From: a bacterium
GTDB lineage: Bacteria > Patescibacteriota > Minisyncoccia > UBA6257 > 02-FULL-45-10c
DNA length: 32,625 nt
Direction of reading: 5' to 3'
Assembly (NCBI GenBank): GCA_021786945.1
Contig: JAJYMK010000003.1
Coordinates: 521,471 to 554,095 of the forward strand
The notes beneath the pieces were generated by a model, which saw only the letters and a program-made list of their open reading frames with translations, was not told where the DNA came from and searched no databases. Shown here one piece after another: positions 23,455 to 32,110 of the stretch (the stretch's first letter is position 1; each line of letters opens with the position of its first letter). A program made the translations under genes and the position numbers.

Positions 23455-24111
23455 ATGAGCCGCCCTAATAAGACGGATGAGATGAAGAGACTGAGAGAGC
23501 TGCAGGAGCAGCTCGAGACCGCGAAGGTGGAGCAGGAAAAGAACTCGCGCAAAGCGAAGTTTCCGGAACTGCTGGCACTGGCGCTGACGGCGATGAAGTC
23601 GAACCGCGAAAGGACCTGGAACATCAAAAAAGGTTCCGCGGACAACGACACCATGGCCAAGCTGAACGAAAAGGTCAAGACGGACGGCGAGGCGTTCGTG
23701 AAGGCTTACCGCCGGATCGTACGCAATGACCTCAAGAGGTGGTGGGGCGCGGAGCTTCAGAAGGCATACATACAAGGTGCCCCTGACGCGCTGCTCGTCT
23801 TCTACCTCTCGGACAACCCGAACGAGACCAAGCCCCTGGCTTACGCCCTTAAAAAGGCGGCGGACGACTACGTCCGTGGCTGGGAGCTGCTCGGGAAGAA
23901 AAACAGGAAAGAGCTGTCCGGGCCGCTCGACCGGGTAGGCAACGGCGCCCTGGCTGTTCAGATCCTCATCGAACAGCTCAAGGCTGGCGGAGACAAGCTC
24001 CAGGAAGTTCAGGCAAAAATCCTGGAAATTACCTTCGCCGATCCGATAGCCGCCCTGGGTCAGAAGAACTCCGAAAGCGACGGTTTTACGCTGGGCGAAA
24101 CGCTCGGCTAA
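23455..24111 (+). CDS. GC-rich orphan protein, SD-led, strongly promoted
   Basis: This 218-residue soluble, mostly helical, charged protein is not recognised. Its N-terminal third is coiled-coil-like (MKRLRELQEQLETAKVEQEK), and the middle has an aromatic-basic patch (AYRRIVRNDLKRWWG) and a YIQGAPDALLVFYLSDNP segment. Its base composition is unlike everything around it: two 60-base lines I counted gave 57% and 63% G+C, against 28% in a line of the neighbouring peptidase gene. It has a near-consensus promoter, a perfect SD and a strong terminator. This suggests recent acquisition or strong codon selection in a highly expressed gene. The opposite strand also has a long open frame, judged a shadow. 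Confidence 0.75.
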   Translation: MSRPNKTDEMKRLRELQEQLETAKVEQEKNSRKAKFPELLALALTAMKSNRERTWNIKKGSADNDTMAKLNEKVKTDGEAFVKAYRRIVRNDLKRWWGAELQKAYIQGAPDALLVFYLSDNPNETKPLAYALKKAADDYVRGWELLGKKNRKELSGPLDRVGNGALAVQILIEQLKAGGDKLQEVQAKILEITFADPIAALGQKNSESDGFTLGETLG

Positions 24112-24150
24112 CCGGCCCTCAGGAGGCTCTGCCTTCAACGACCCCGCCTA

Positions 24151-24169
24151 TGTTTCACGCTGTGAAACA
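24151..24169. other. parS-like palindrome with a 3-bp spacer
   Basis: TGTTTCACGCTGTGAAACA has both parS half-sites but is 3 bp longer than the 16-bp consensus. ParB tolerance of that spacing is doubtful. Confidence 0.45.
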
Positions 24170-24177
24170 AATGGCTA

Positions 24178-24214
24178 GCCCCCGCATTCTTAACGAATGA
24201 CGGGGGCATTTTTA
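24178..24214 (+). terminator. intrinsic terminator of the GC-rich orphan
   Basis: gcccccgcattc (24178-24189) pairs with gaatgacgggggc (24195-24207) with one bulged base around ttaac, followed by ATTTTTA. It lies 66 nt past the stop codon. The 331-nt gap 24112-24442 holds this, two parS-like structures and repeat copy B. Confidence 0.88.
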
Positions 24215-24271
24215 TTTTGTGAAACATTTTTGTTTTACAAAAAGATACAAAAAAGTTTTACGTGAAACAAA

Positions 24272-24301
24272 AAACCGTGAAACAGTTTTGTTTCACGGTT
24301 T
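24272..24301. repeat. 13-bp hairpin built from two GTTTCAC half-sites
   Basis: aaaccgtgaaaca (24272-24284) pairs perfectly with tgtttcacggttt (24289-24301) around gttt. A third half-site, ttttacgtgaaac, lies just upstream (24256-24268). It could be part of the 3' end of the peptidase gene or a relative of the parS-like cluster at 13-14 kb. Confidence 0.65.
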
Positions 24302-24304
24302 AAT

Positions 24305-24434
24305 ATTATTTAGGCCACAACCCTTCGGGATACTGTAAATTTATATACATAACATGCGTCGCTTGTCGGAAATGTGATATTAAATCACAATTTCCTCCTC
24401 GTTCCTTGTTCTGTATAAAATTTACAAGTATCGC
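24305..24434 (+). repeat. 130-bp dispersed repeat, copy B
   Basis: Gap-free match to 7769-7898 with differences at only six positions (24343, 24391, 24402, 24411, 24426, 24427). It lies between convergent genes, 9 nt past the stop of the peptidase gene, and directly follows the hairpin at 24272-24301. Confidence 0.9.
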
Positions 24435-24442
24435 ACCTATGA

Positions 24443-25510
24443 TTATTTGGCAAATGGGTTCTTCGCTCCAATTACTTCAAAATGCAAATGACATCCCGTG
24501 ACGCCGTGAGTTTGCCCTGTATTTCCTATATAGCCAATAACATCGCCTTGTGAAACATAGTCTCCAGCCGACACCACTGTTTTCTGCAAATGAGCATACC
24601 TAGTTTTTGTATTATTAGGATGCTCTATCATTACATAAATTCCATAACCACCATTCCAGCCAGATGGTGCTCGCTCAGAAACCATTCCTTCTGCCGAAGC
24701 ATAAACCGGGGTTCCACAAGCGTTGGCAATATCAACAGCATTGTAATTATGAAGCTGGCCCCAATTCCAACCGGTTGTCGGAATCGCAAAATATCCGGGA
24801 TATTCAGGAAGAGTTTGAGTAACTGAATAAGACTCTTTCAATGGTTTAGCATAAGGAATAATAATTGTCTGCCTGCTTTCCAATTTTGCAGGAGAAAGAC
24901 CAACGTTGTATGAAATAATTTTATTTATATCAACCGAATATTTCTCGGCAATAGAGTCAATTGTATCTCCAGGCTGAATATCATATAAAACTCCGGACAC
25001 TGGTAAAATTACAATTTCCTGACCAACTCTTAAAGAATTTAAATTCAATTTTTTATTGGCCCAAATTATGGTGTTTAAAGAAATTCCAAAGTTTGCGGCT
25101 ATTTTAGCTAAATTATCTCCTTTTTGAACTTTATAAATAAGAAGGCCGTCCCGAGTAGGCAATACGTCGCTTAATGGATTGCTCTTATTCAAGAGATAGG
25201 CGCTGTCTACGATCGCAAAATTTATTTGATCGGTAGAATCCGGAGAGCCGAAACTATCTATTGGTGCAAGATTGTTGGCCGCACTCTGTTCGTCTCCAAT
25301 ATCCTGAGTATCTCCATATGCCATATTGGCCCAAGAAAAATCGGAGGCATTAAAAATACCCCAGGGTTTTTGAAGATATGAAACTAATAAAATATTTAAA
25401 AGAGCCGCCACGGTAACCAAAATAACCGGAACCGCGCTGGTCCTGTATTCTTTTATCCAAGCCCAAATTTTATTCCATTTTTCTTTTAATAATCCGTGAA
25501 AATCAGACAT
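24443..25510 (-). CDS. Membrane-anchored LysM/M23 peptidoglycan endopeptidase
   Basis: This 355-residue protein has a short cytoplasmic N-terminus, one helix (about residues 28-47), two LysM peptidoglycan-binding repeats (about 126-170 starting YKVQKGDNL, and 176-219 starting YDIQPGDTI), and a C-terminal M23 (lysostaphin-type) domain (about 245-350). Expected zinc ligands are visible in LHNYNAVDIA (His, Asp) and CHLHFEV (His), with the further RYAHL histidine, so it should be active. M23 enzymes cut peptide cross-links in the wall. In an epibiotic cell it could serve its own growth or act on a host wall (inference). It is divergent from the helicase gene. Confidence 0.93.
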   Translation of the reverse strand: MSDFHGLLKEKWNKIWAWIKEYRTSAVPVILVTVAALLNILLVSYLQKPWGIFNASDFSWANMAYGDTQDIGDEQSAANNLAPIDSFGSPDSTDQINFAIVDSAYLLNKSNPLSDVLPTRDGLLIYKVQKGDNLAKIAANFGISLNTIIWANKKLNLNSLRVGQEIVILPVSGVLYDIQPGDTIDSIAEKYSVDINKIISYNVGLSPAKLESRQTIIIPYAKPLKESYSVTQTLPEYPGYFAIPTTGWNWGQLHNYNAVDIANACGTPVYASAEGMVSERAPSGWNGGYGIYVMIEHPNNTKTRYAHLQKTVVSAGDYVSQGDVIGYIGNTGQTHGVTGCHLHFEVIGAKNPFAK

Positions 25511-25539
25511 AAAAATTATTATAAATCCAAGTTCTCGGT

Positions 25540-25545
25540 TATAAT
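25540..25545 (+). promoter_or_regulatory. candidate -10 element, leaderless start of the helicase gene
   Basis: TATAAT ends 7 nt before the ATG at 25553, placing the transcription start at or next to the start codon. The -35 region is weak. Confidence 0.5.
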
Positions 25546-25552
25546 ATCACAC

Positions 25553-27337
25553 ATGGAAAGTGAACTCAACGAAAAGCAATTGGAGGCCGTAAAGCACGGA
25601 AACGGACCGCTTTTGATAGCCGCCGGCGCCGGATCGGGAAAAACCAAGACTCTTGTGAGCCGGCTTTTGCATCTTCTCAAATCGGGAATAAAACCCGAAA
25701 AAATAGTAGCCATAACTTTCACTAATAAAGCCGCCAAAGAAATGAAGAACAGGGTTTTCGCTTCTGGAGAAAAAAACCTGAACGATTTGTTTGTCGGCAC
25801 ATTCCATTCTTTTGGAGTGAAAATACTGAAAAACGAAGCAGCTTATTTTGGCCGTACAAAAAATTTCACTATTTTCGACGACGACGACTCTTTAAGTCTT
25901 GTCAAAAAAATATTGAAAGATAAAAATCTTCCAAAAGACAGATATAATCCCATAAATATCCTTGGAAAAATTTCCGACATCAAAAGCGAGCTTCAGAATC
26001 CGGAAGAAATGAATCCGGAAACTGCCCAGGAAGCAAAAATAATTGAGGTATTTTTTGAATACGAAAACCAGCTCAAAAAAAGCAACGCCTTCGATTTTGA
26101 CGATCTCATTACAAAAACAGTTGAAGTTCTGAACAGAGAAGAAGTTTTGGAAAGATACCAGAAACAATATGAATATATTCTGGTCGACGAATACCAAGAC
26201 ATAAACACGGCACAGTACCAGCTCATAAAATTGCTCTCACAAAAAAGTCAGAATATTTTTGCTATCGGCGATGACGCCCAAAGTATTTATAAATTCCGCG
26301 GATCGGATTTTAGGAACTTTCTTAATTTCGAAAAAGACTGGCCGAAAGCAAAAATCATAAAACTCGAACAGAATTACCGATCAACCGGAATAATTATTTC
26401 GGCTTCTTCCGTACTCATAAAAAACAATAAACAGCAAAAGCCAAAAGAATTATGGACAGAAAATAAAGATGGCGAAGCCATAAAAATATTCGCCTTCCCA
26501 AGCGCCGAAGAAGAAGCTTGGGGAATCTGCGGAAAAATTGTGGAGTTAATGCGCCAAGGTGAAGCGTTAAACGACATCGCTGTATTGTACAGGACCAACG
26601 CCCAGTCCCGCGCAATGGAAACCGCATTGATACAAAATAAAATTCCCTATGAAATATACGGAGGACTTAAATTCTACGCCAGAAAAGAAATTAAAGATTT
26701 AATTGCGGGATTAAGATACGCCTACAATCCAAGCGACGCCGCCAGCATAGAAAGAATAGACAAAAATTTCAATAAATCCAAAAGCAAAATAGTTTTTGAA
26801 AAACTTCCAGAACTCACCAAGGAGCTCGGGCTTGTTCAGATTATTAAATTCTTTATGGAAAGCACCGATTATACCGCCTATCTGGTTAAAAATTTCAAAA
26901 ATCCTTCGGAAAGGATGGAAAACATCAAAGAGCTTATCAATTTTGCTTCCCAATACGATGATCCGTATAAATTCCTCGAAGAAGTCAGCCTAATGTCCGC
27001 CTCGGACGGCAAACCCAAACTCCTAAAAAACTCGATTAAATTAATGACAATTCATGCCGCCAAAGGACTGGAATTCAATAATATATTCCTCATCGGATGC
27101 AACGAGGGGCTCATCCCGCACGAACAATCTTTTTTCAAAGCCGACGACATAGAAGAAGAAAGAAGACTCATGTACGTAGCCATGACCAGAGCAAAAAGTA
27201 AATTATTTATAAGCTTTTACGGTCTTCCATCCAGATTTTTGAGTGAACTTCCCGGGGATCTTATTGATTTCGTAAAAGTTTCAAGCTATGGAGAAAGGAG
27301 CGCCGACTGGGACGACGAAACAATTTATATAGAGTAA
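25553..27337 (+). CDS. uvrD: UvrD/PcrA/Rep-family superfamily 1A DNA helicase
   Basis: This 594-residue 3'-5' helicase has the SF1A motifs in order: a Q-motif region (LNEKQLEAV), Walker A GAGSGKT (25-31), TFTNKAAKEM (Ia), VDEYQDIN (II), GDDAQSIYKFRG (III), LEQNYRS (IV), LMTIHAAKGLEF (V) and VAMTRAKSKL (VI). It is shorter than PcrA or UvrD (about 720), and the C-terminal extension that contacts partner proteins is missing. It may repair DNA or remove bound proteins from it. The ATG at 25553 is preferred: an upstream in-frame start at 25496 would overlap the divergent peptidase gene and lacks support. A TATAAT 7 nt upstream suggests a leaderless mRNA. Confidence 0.94.
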   Translation: MESELNEKQLEAVKHGNGPLLIAAGAGSGKTKTLVSRLLHLLKSGIKPEKIVAITFTNKAAKEMKNRVFASGEKNLNDLFVGTFHSFGVKILKNEAAYFGRTKNFTIFDDDDSLSLVKKILKDKNLPKDRYNPINILGKISDIKSELQNPEEMNPETAQEAKIIEVFFEYENQLKKSNAFDFDDLITKTVEVLNREEVLERYQKQYEYILVDEYQDINTAQYQLIKLLSQKSQNIFAIGDDAQSIYKFRGSDFRNFLNFEKDWPKAKIIKLEQNYRSTGIIISASSVLIKNNKQQKPKELWTENKDGEAIKIFAFPSAEEEAWGICGKIVELMRQGEALNDIAVLYRTNAQSRAMETALIQNKIPYEIYGGLKFYARKEIKDLIAGLRYAYNPSDAASIERIDKNFNKSKSKIVFEKLPELTKELGLVQIIKFFMESTDYTAYLVKNFKNPSERMENIKELINFASQYDDPYKFLEEVSLMSASDGKPKLLKNSIKLMTIHAAKGLEFNNIFLIGCNEGLIPHEQSFFKADDIEEERRLMYVAMTRAKSKLFISFYGLPSRFLSELPGDLIDFVKVSSYGERSADWDDETIYIE

Positions 27338-27341
27338 CTAT

Positions 27342-27347
27342 TATAAT
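27342..27347 (+). promoter_or_regulatory. candidate -10 element, leaderless start of ksgA
   Basis: TATAAT ends 7 nt before the ATG at 27355 and begins 4 nt after the helicase stop. Confidence 0.45.
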
Positions 27348-27354
27348 TTATAAT

Positions 27355-28161
27355 ATGCCCGCCAAACTCGGACAACATTTTTTAAAAAATACAGACGCAA
27401 TCAAAAAAATAATTGCGGCTTTGGAAATACAACAAAATGACAATATTATAGAAATCGGCCCAGGGAAAGGAGCGCTTACATTCCCACTAGCCGAAGAGTG
27501 CATCCAAAAAAATTGCCGCCTGATCGCCATAGAAAAAGACAGGGAACTTTTTTCCATATTGAAAGAAAAATTCAAAGATAATAAAAATATCTTTATCGTA
27601 AACGGCGACGCCCTGGAAGAATTGGAAAACGTTATAAATAAAATAAAACAGTCTTTAGGGGACCAAGCAAAATTCAAGATTGTGGGAAATATTCCTTATT
27701 ACATTACCGGAAAACTTCTCAGAATAATCAGCGAACTCAAAAACAAACCCGAAAACTGCATTTTAATGGTACAAAAGGAAGTCGCCGAAAGAATTTCCGC
27801 GATTCCGCCACATAATAATCTCCTGGCTTCGGCCACGTCTGTATGGGCAAATATTAAAATCCTGTTAAAACTTAAGGCCTCAGAATTTGATCCGCCTCCG
27901 GAAGTTGATTCGGCCGTCATCCAATTAATTCCTAACGACAAAGAACTTGCGCCCGAACAATTGGATAAATATTACAAATTGATTCATGTAATTTTTAAAC
28001 AGCCTCGCAAAACCTTGGCCAACAATCTGAAAGATGGCTTAGATTTACCCAGAGCAGAAACAGAAAACCTTATTACATCAGTTAATTTACCATTAAATTC
28101 TAGACCCCAAGATATATCCGTTGAACAAATACTTAAAATCTCTGATTTGACTATTTCTTAA
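27355..28161 (+). CDS. rsmA: 16S rRNA adenine-N6,N6-dimethyltransferase KsgA/RsmA
   Basis: This 268-residue protein dimethylates the two adjacent adenines in the helix 45 loop of 16S rRNA during 30S maturation. It opens with the family signature LGQHFLKN, then the SAM-binding IEIGPGKGALT (motif I), an acidic IEKDRE, NGDALE and the catalytic NIPYYIT (motif IV), with a family-typical FDPPPEVDSAVI later. Length is normal. It starts 17 nt after the helicase gene with its own candidate -10 box, so it could be co-transcribed or leaderless. Confidence 0.96.
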   Translation: MPAKLGQHFLKNTDAIKKIIAALEIQQNDNIIEIGPGKGALTFPLAEECIQKNCRLIAIEKDRELFSILKEKFKDNKNIFIVNGDALEELENVINKIKQSLGDQAKFKIVGNIPYYITGKLLRIISELKNKPENCILMVQKEVAERISAIPPHNNLLASATSVWANIKILLKLKASEFDPPPEVDSAVIQLIPNDKELAPEQLDKYYKLIHVIFKQPRKTLANNLKDGLDLPRAETENLITSVNLPLNSRPQDISVEQILKISDLTIS

Positions 28162-28177
28162 TCTTGTTGAGTTATTG

Positions 28178-28183
28178 TATAAT
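28178..28183 (+). promoter_or_regulatory. candidate -10 element of the 28192 gene
   Basis: TATAAT ends 8 nt before the ATG at 28192, directly after ksgA. This is the likely start of the envelope cluster transcript. Confidence 0.45.
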
Positions 28184-28191
28184 TATAGGTA

Positions 28192-28941
28192 ATGAGCAAG
28201 CCAAAAATAATCATAGCTGCTCTGATTTTAGGACTCGGTTTAGCCGCGGCTTATTTTATTGTTTCGAATTACAATTCTCCAAAACAAATAGAACAAAATA
28301 TTGCCGAAAATCCAAATAATAATCCTGTTGGGATAGAACTGATAACAGCATCTAGCTCTGTTAAAAATCTAACCGATCTATTAACTCAAAAAATAGAAGA
28401 AAAAATAACCGCGCAAAACAGTAACGGAACGCAAAGCGTAAATGGGCAAACTCTTATAAGCGCCCCCGATCCAAAACAACTTACTGAAGATTTAATTTCC
28501 GAAGCCCAAAAAAATTTCGATCCGAATCAATTAATCGGAAGGGTTGATGATTTTAGGATTAAAATTTCAGAAGATACAAGCAAAGAATCCATTTCCAAAT
28601 ATTTTAATTCCTTCAGCCAAATTATGATCTCAGCCAATGCGAATGCCCCGATATCTATGAATCAGCCTGAAAAAATGACAGTTTCTGATTTTTCTAAAAT
28701 AGAAAAAATTTATGAAACAGCCGCAAATAATTTTTACGAACTTCCAGTTCCAAAATCAGCTCTTGATATACACAAAAAAGAAATAGAACTTCTTTTAACT
28801 AAAAAAAATATATATGGAGTAATGGCCAATTCCGATTCGGACCCTATGACTGCCTTCTTGGCTGTAGACGAGCTATTAAAACTAGACCAGGAATTTGATA
28901 AACTTAAAACAGATGTAGGAAACTTCCTAAAAACTATATAA
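28192..28941 (+). CDS. Membrane-anchored extracytoplasmic protein of the envelope cluster
   Basis: This 249-residue protein is not recognised. It has one N-terminal helix (about residues 5-25, IIIAALILGLGLAAAYFIVS) that anchors a polar, Asn- and Lys-rich, mostly helical extracytoplasmic part. No lipobox is present. It precedes three genes that look like a type IV secretion or conjugation-type module (gaps of 12, 21 and 1 nt), so it is probably an accessory envelope component. A TATAAT 8 nt upstream suggests it is the first gene of that unit. Confidence 0.65.
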   Translation: MSKPKIIIAALILGLGLAAAYFIVSNYNSPKQIEQNIAENPNNNPVGIELITASSSVKNLTDLLTQKIEEKITAQNSNGTQSVNGQTLISAPDPKQLTEDLISEAQKNFDPNQLIGRVDDFRIKISEDTSKESISKYFNSFSQIMISANANAPISMNQPEKMTVSDFSKIEKIYETAANNFYELPVPKSALDIHKKEIELLLTKKNIYGVMANSDSDPMTAFLAVDELLKLDQEFDKLKTDVGNFLKTI

Positions 28942-28953
28942 TCATAAAAATAT

Positions 28954-30393
28954 ATGAATTTATATAAAAAAATAGTATTGGGGGTGATATTAGCCGGACT
29001 TTTATTAAGCCCCTCATTATTATTGCCGTTTGAAACTAAGAAGGCAGAAGCAGCCGGATTACCAGTTGTGGATTTAACAGCTATGACGGATAGAATTTGG
29101 AATGCGGCTAAAACGGTAATAGGCCAAAAAATCAAAAAAATGATTTTGGACAGAATTGTTGACGCCACCGTTCAATGGATAAAAAATGGTTTCAAAAATA
29201 GTGGCGGCCCATTTTTGGATGTTGGTGCAATGCTTCAGGATGTGGGCAATCAAGCCATTGGAGAAATAGCTAATCAGGCAATTCCGGTGCTATGCGGAAA
29301 CTTTAAATTAAATTTAGCCTTTAGTCTTACACAAGAGCCGAAACCATTTTCGCAAAATGTTGAATGTTCTTTAACCAACGTTGTTGATAATGTAAATAAT
29401 ATTTTTGAAGATTTTAAAAAAGAAAGCAAGGGTAGATGGATTACATATAACAGTATTTGGGAGCCTCAAAATAATTATTATGGAAGCGCTTTAATAGCTG
29501 AGGATAAAAAACTAACAATTACTGAGATTCTTACAACTCAGAAAAATATTGAGGCAAATATGAGTTTAGGCTTTAAAGCCCAGGAACAATGCCTACCCGA
29601 TAAAGGAACTGGTCAGATAGTATGTAAAACCGTTACCCCGGGAAGCATTATTGGCCGACAGATACAACAACAGGTTATGCCTAAAGACAACGCAATTTTA
29701 AGTGCTGATGATATGGCTACATATCTTGGCGCAATTGCCGACGCAGTTTTATACAGATACACCATCCTAGCCAATGGCGGTCTTAAAAAACTTTTGGGAT
29801 ACAGCTCTGCCGATATAGACAAAGAAAACACCAATAAGGCCTGGGATCAATATACACAATCCAGTTTCAGCCAAATCGACAGTATTACTTTCCAAAATAA
29901 CCGCGCATTATTCTTGGATGAAATAAGAACGGTCTTAACCACGAAAAGGAGTACTCTTACTTATCTAAACCAATCAATAAATACAGAAGATGCCTTATTA
30001 ACTACACTTGAAAAACTGCAAAGCTGTACCCTTCCTGATGGAAGTACTAGCGCCCAAGTCACTGCGATGTCCGCGCTTTCAACAAATATTGATGATGCCA
30101 ATACAACCATCTCTAATCTCGAAACGAGAAAAAGCCAGTTAGAGGGTGAAATTTCTGATTTGGAAAACGCGATTACTCAATTTAACCAATACACCGATAG
30201 TGATAATACTTTAATGGTTAATCAGTATTCAGCTCTTAGAGCTAGCGGAGCCCTTGATTCAACTGCTGCCGCAACAGCTCTTACTGACGCACAAAATGAA
30301 TCCGCCAGTCTTCAGCAAAACGCAAAAAACCTGCTTGAATCTACCGCTCCAACCGGATATTTGGATATAATTACTATTTGCGCTTCACAATAA
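28954..30393 (+). CDS. Secreted helical protein of a type IV secretion-like cluster
   Basis: This 479-residue protein has a long signal peptide (residues 1-34, ending KKAEAAG) followed by a helical domain. Features include ATVQWIKNGFKNSGGPFLDV, a cysteine-bearing AIPVLCGNFKLNLAF and VTPGSIIGRQIQQQV. A C-terminal coiled coil (about 350-455) follows. The layout of secreted helical domain plus coiled coil, with a multi-spanning VirB6-like gene next to it, recalls VirB5/TrbJ-type minor pilin proteins, but no decisive motif is present. It lies 12 nt after the preceding gene. Confidence 0.65.
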   Translation: MNLYKKIVLGVILAGLLLSPSLLLPFETKKAEAAGLPVVDLTAMTDRIWNAAKTVIGQKIKKMILDRIVDATVQWIKNGFKNSGGPFLDVGAMLQDVGNQAIGEIANQAIPVLCGNFKLNLAFSLTQEPKPFSQNVECSLTNVVDNVNNIFEDFKKESKGRWITYNSIWEPQNNYYGSALIAEDKKLTITEILTTQKNIEANMSLGFKAQEQCLPDKGTGQIVCKTVTPGSIIGRQIQQQVMPKDNAILSADDMATYLGAIADAVLYRYTILANGGLKKLLGYSSADIDKENTNKAWDQYTQSSFSQIDSITFQNNRALFLDEIRTVLTTKRSTLTYLNQSINTEDALLTTLEKLQSCTLPDGSTSAQVTAMSALSTNIDDANTTISNLETRKSQLEGEISDLENAITQFNQYTDSDNTLMVNQYSALRASGALDSTAAATALTDAQNESASLQQNAKNLLESTAPTGYLDIITICASQ

Positions 30394-30414
30394 ATAACCC
30401 TACGATCCAATAAA

Positions 30415-32109
30415 ATGCCAAAAATAAATAAAAAAATAATATTATTAGGATTATTGGCGGTTGCCTTACTGGTAGTTCCTTTTCATTTTTCCAATGCCGC
30501 CAGTATAGTCGACGTCGTTTCGAATCCGACAAAAAGCGTAATTTCCGGTTTCGCCTGGATAATTTCTACGATTTTATATCTAGTTGGTTATACCTTTTCT
30601 AAGTTAGTATTTTTTGGCGGTTTATTTTTTAACTGGACACTGGATCTCAATGCCAGCCTAATAAATAATCCGGTAGTAAGTATCGGCTGGGGATTAGTGC
30701 GTGATATAGCAAACTTAGGATTTGTACTGCTTATTATATTTATTGCTTTCAGCACAATTCTCAGAATAGGCAGTTTTCAAATGAAACAAGCTCTGCCAAA
30801 ACTTATCATTGCGGCGCTTTTAATAAACTTCAGTTTGATAATCGCTGCTGTTGTTTTAGATGCGGCCGGAATATTCATGAACTTCTTCCTTAATAACGCC
30901 TACGACTCTACATCCACTCAAGGCGGCATATCTCAGGCCCTAGCTACCAGCCTATCTCTTCATAAGGGACTACAACCGCCTCCGATAACCGGAGAAATTG
31001 ATTTAGCTGCGTTTGGGGTTGGAATAATGGGCTACATAGCCAATATAGTTTTTCTTGATATCATGACCATTGTTGGGGCCATAACTATGTTTGCTTTAGG
31101 ATTAATGTTTATGCGCCGATACATATATATAGGTATCCAGCTAATAATGTTACCAATGGCAATTTTAGGCTGGGTGGCGGGAAGCGGAATTTGGAGTAGC
31201 TGGACAAAAAAGTTTTTAAATTATACTTTCTTTGGTCCTCTTGCTAGCTTCTTTGTCTATATCGCCCTAAAATCAACTCTGATTTTCGAATCTAATGCCA
31301 ATACCTACTTTAATTCAGCAGTTGCCGGAGACTCCGTTTTGCAAAACCTGGCAGCCAATTTAGCTTCAATGATAATGCTTGTTGCTTTATTACTTTTAGG
31401 TCTTAAATATTCAGAGGAAATGGCTGGTGATATTTCTGTTGGAAGTTATAAAATAGCACAAAATGCCATTAATGGATTCATGAGGGGCACGGCATCTACC
31501 GGTTTCTCCTTAGTTGGAGGAAAGAGGATAGCAGATTGGGCCTCCAAAGTGGGTAAAGATTCAAAAAGCCCTATTTGGAGAGGTCTTACAAGGCCGCTCA
31601 GACAAATTGGCGGCGAAACAGCTGCTGGACTTAAAAAATATGGTGGAATTACAGGTATTTATACCGGAGTTTCTGAAGAAATTTCTGCCGGTATGGGATT
31701 TGAGACTAGGAAATTTAGACTAAAAGAAGAGGGGGATAGAGAAAAGAAAGAAAAAGAAGAAAAAACTAAGAAAGAAAAAAGAGAAAAGAAAGCAGAAAAA
31801 TTAGCAACGTCGCAGACAAAAAATAAAAAACTCTTCGATCTCAATAAATTATTAGCTCAGCAAGAAAGCGACCTTCGTGCTTCAAAAATAGGCTTTACCG
31901 CCGATGAAAACAAATCAAAGGCAATTGAAAAAGAAATTGAAAAAACTAAACAAGAAATAGAAAAAGCTGCAAGAGAAAAAAATGAGGCTGATTTAGATTT
32001 AAAAGAAACCGAAAGTGAAGATTTGGAAAAGTTAAAAAAAGAAGTTGAAGGATTAAAAGAAAAGACTAGTGAAGATAAGGGAGGTGAAAAGAAAGAAGAA
32101 AAAAAATAA
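30415..32109 (+). CDS. VirB6/TrbL-like polytopic membrane protein with charged C-terminal tail
   Basis: This 564-residue protein has an N-terminal signal or helix and about seven further hydrophobic helices up to residue 340. It includes the motif WGLVRDIANLGFVLLIIFIAF followed by ILRIGSFQMKQALPKLIIAALLINFSL. VirB6/TrbL proteins form the inner-membrane channel region of type IV secretion systems. Residues about 440-564 are a Lys/Glu-rich coiled-coil tail, probably cytoplasmic. The assignment rests on topology and context. It overlaps nothing; the next gene begins 1 nt after the stop. Confidence 0.72.
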   Translation: MPKINKKIILLGLLAVALLVVPFHFSNAASIVDVVSNPTKSVISGFAWIISTILYLVGYTFSKLVFFGGLFFNWTLDLNASLINNPVVSIGWGLVRDIANLGFVLLIIFIAFSTILRIGSFQMKQALPKLIIAALLINFSLIIAAVVLDAAGIFMNFFLNNAYDSTSTQGGISQALATSLSLHKGLQPPPITGEIDLAAFGVGIMGYIANIVFLDIMTIVGAITMFALGLMFMRRYIYIGIQLIMLPMAILGWVAGSGIWSSWTKKFLNYTFFGPLASFFVYIALKSTLIFESNANTYFNSAVAGDSVLQNLAANLASMIMLVALLLLGLKYSEEMAGDISVGSYKIAQNAINGFMRGTASTGFSLVGGKRIADWASKVGKDSKSPIWRGLTRPLRQIGGETAAGLKKYGGITGIYTGVSEEISAGMGFETRKFRLKEEGDREKKEKEEKTKKEKREKKAEKLATSQTKNKKLFDLNKLLAQQESDLRASKIGFTADENKSKAIEKEIEKTKQEIEKAAREKNEADLDLKETESEDLEKLKKEVEGLKEKTSEDKGGEKKEEKK

Positions 32110-32110
32110 A

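Noticed and set aside
23389-24138. 249-residue open frame on the minus strand opposite the GC-rich orphan
   Set aside because: Long antisense frames are expected in GC-rich DNA. Only the plus strand has a promoter, an SD and a terminator in the right places.
25496-25552. Upstream start for the UvrD-like helicase
   Set aside because: It overlaps the divergent peptidase gene and adds residues not seen in the family; the family opens at MESELNEKQLEAV.
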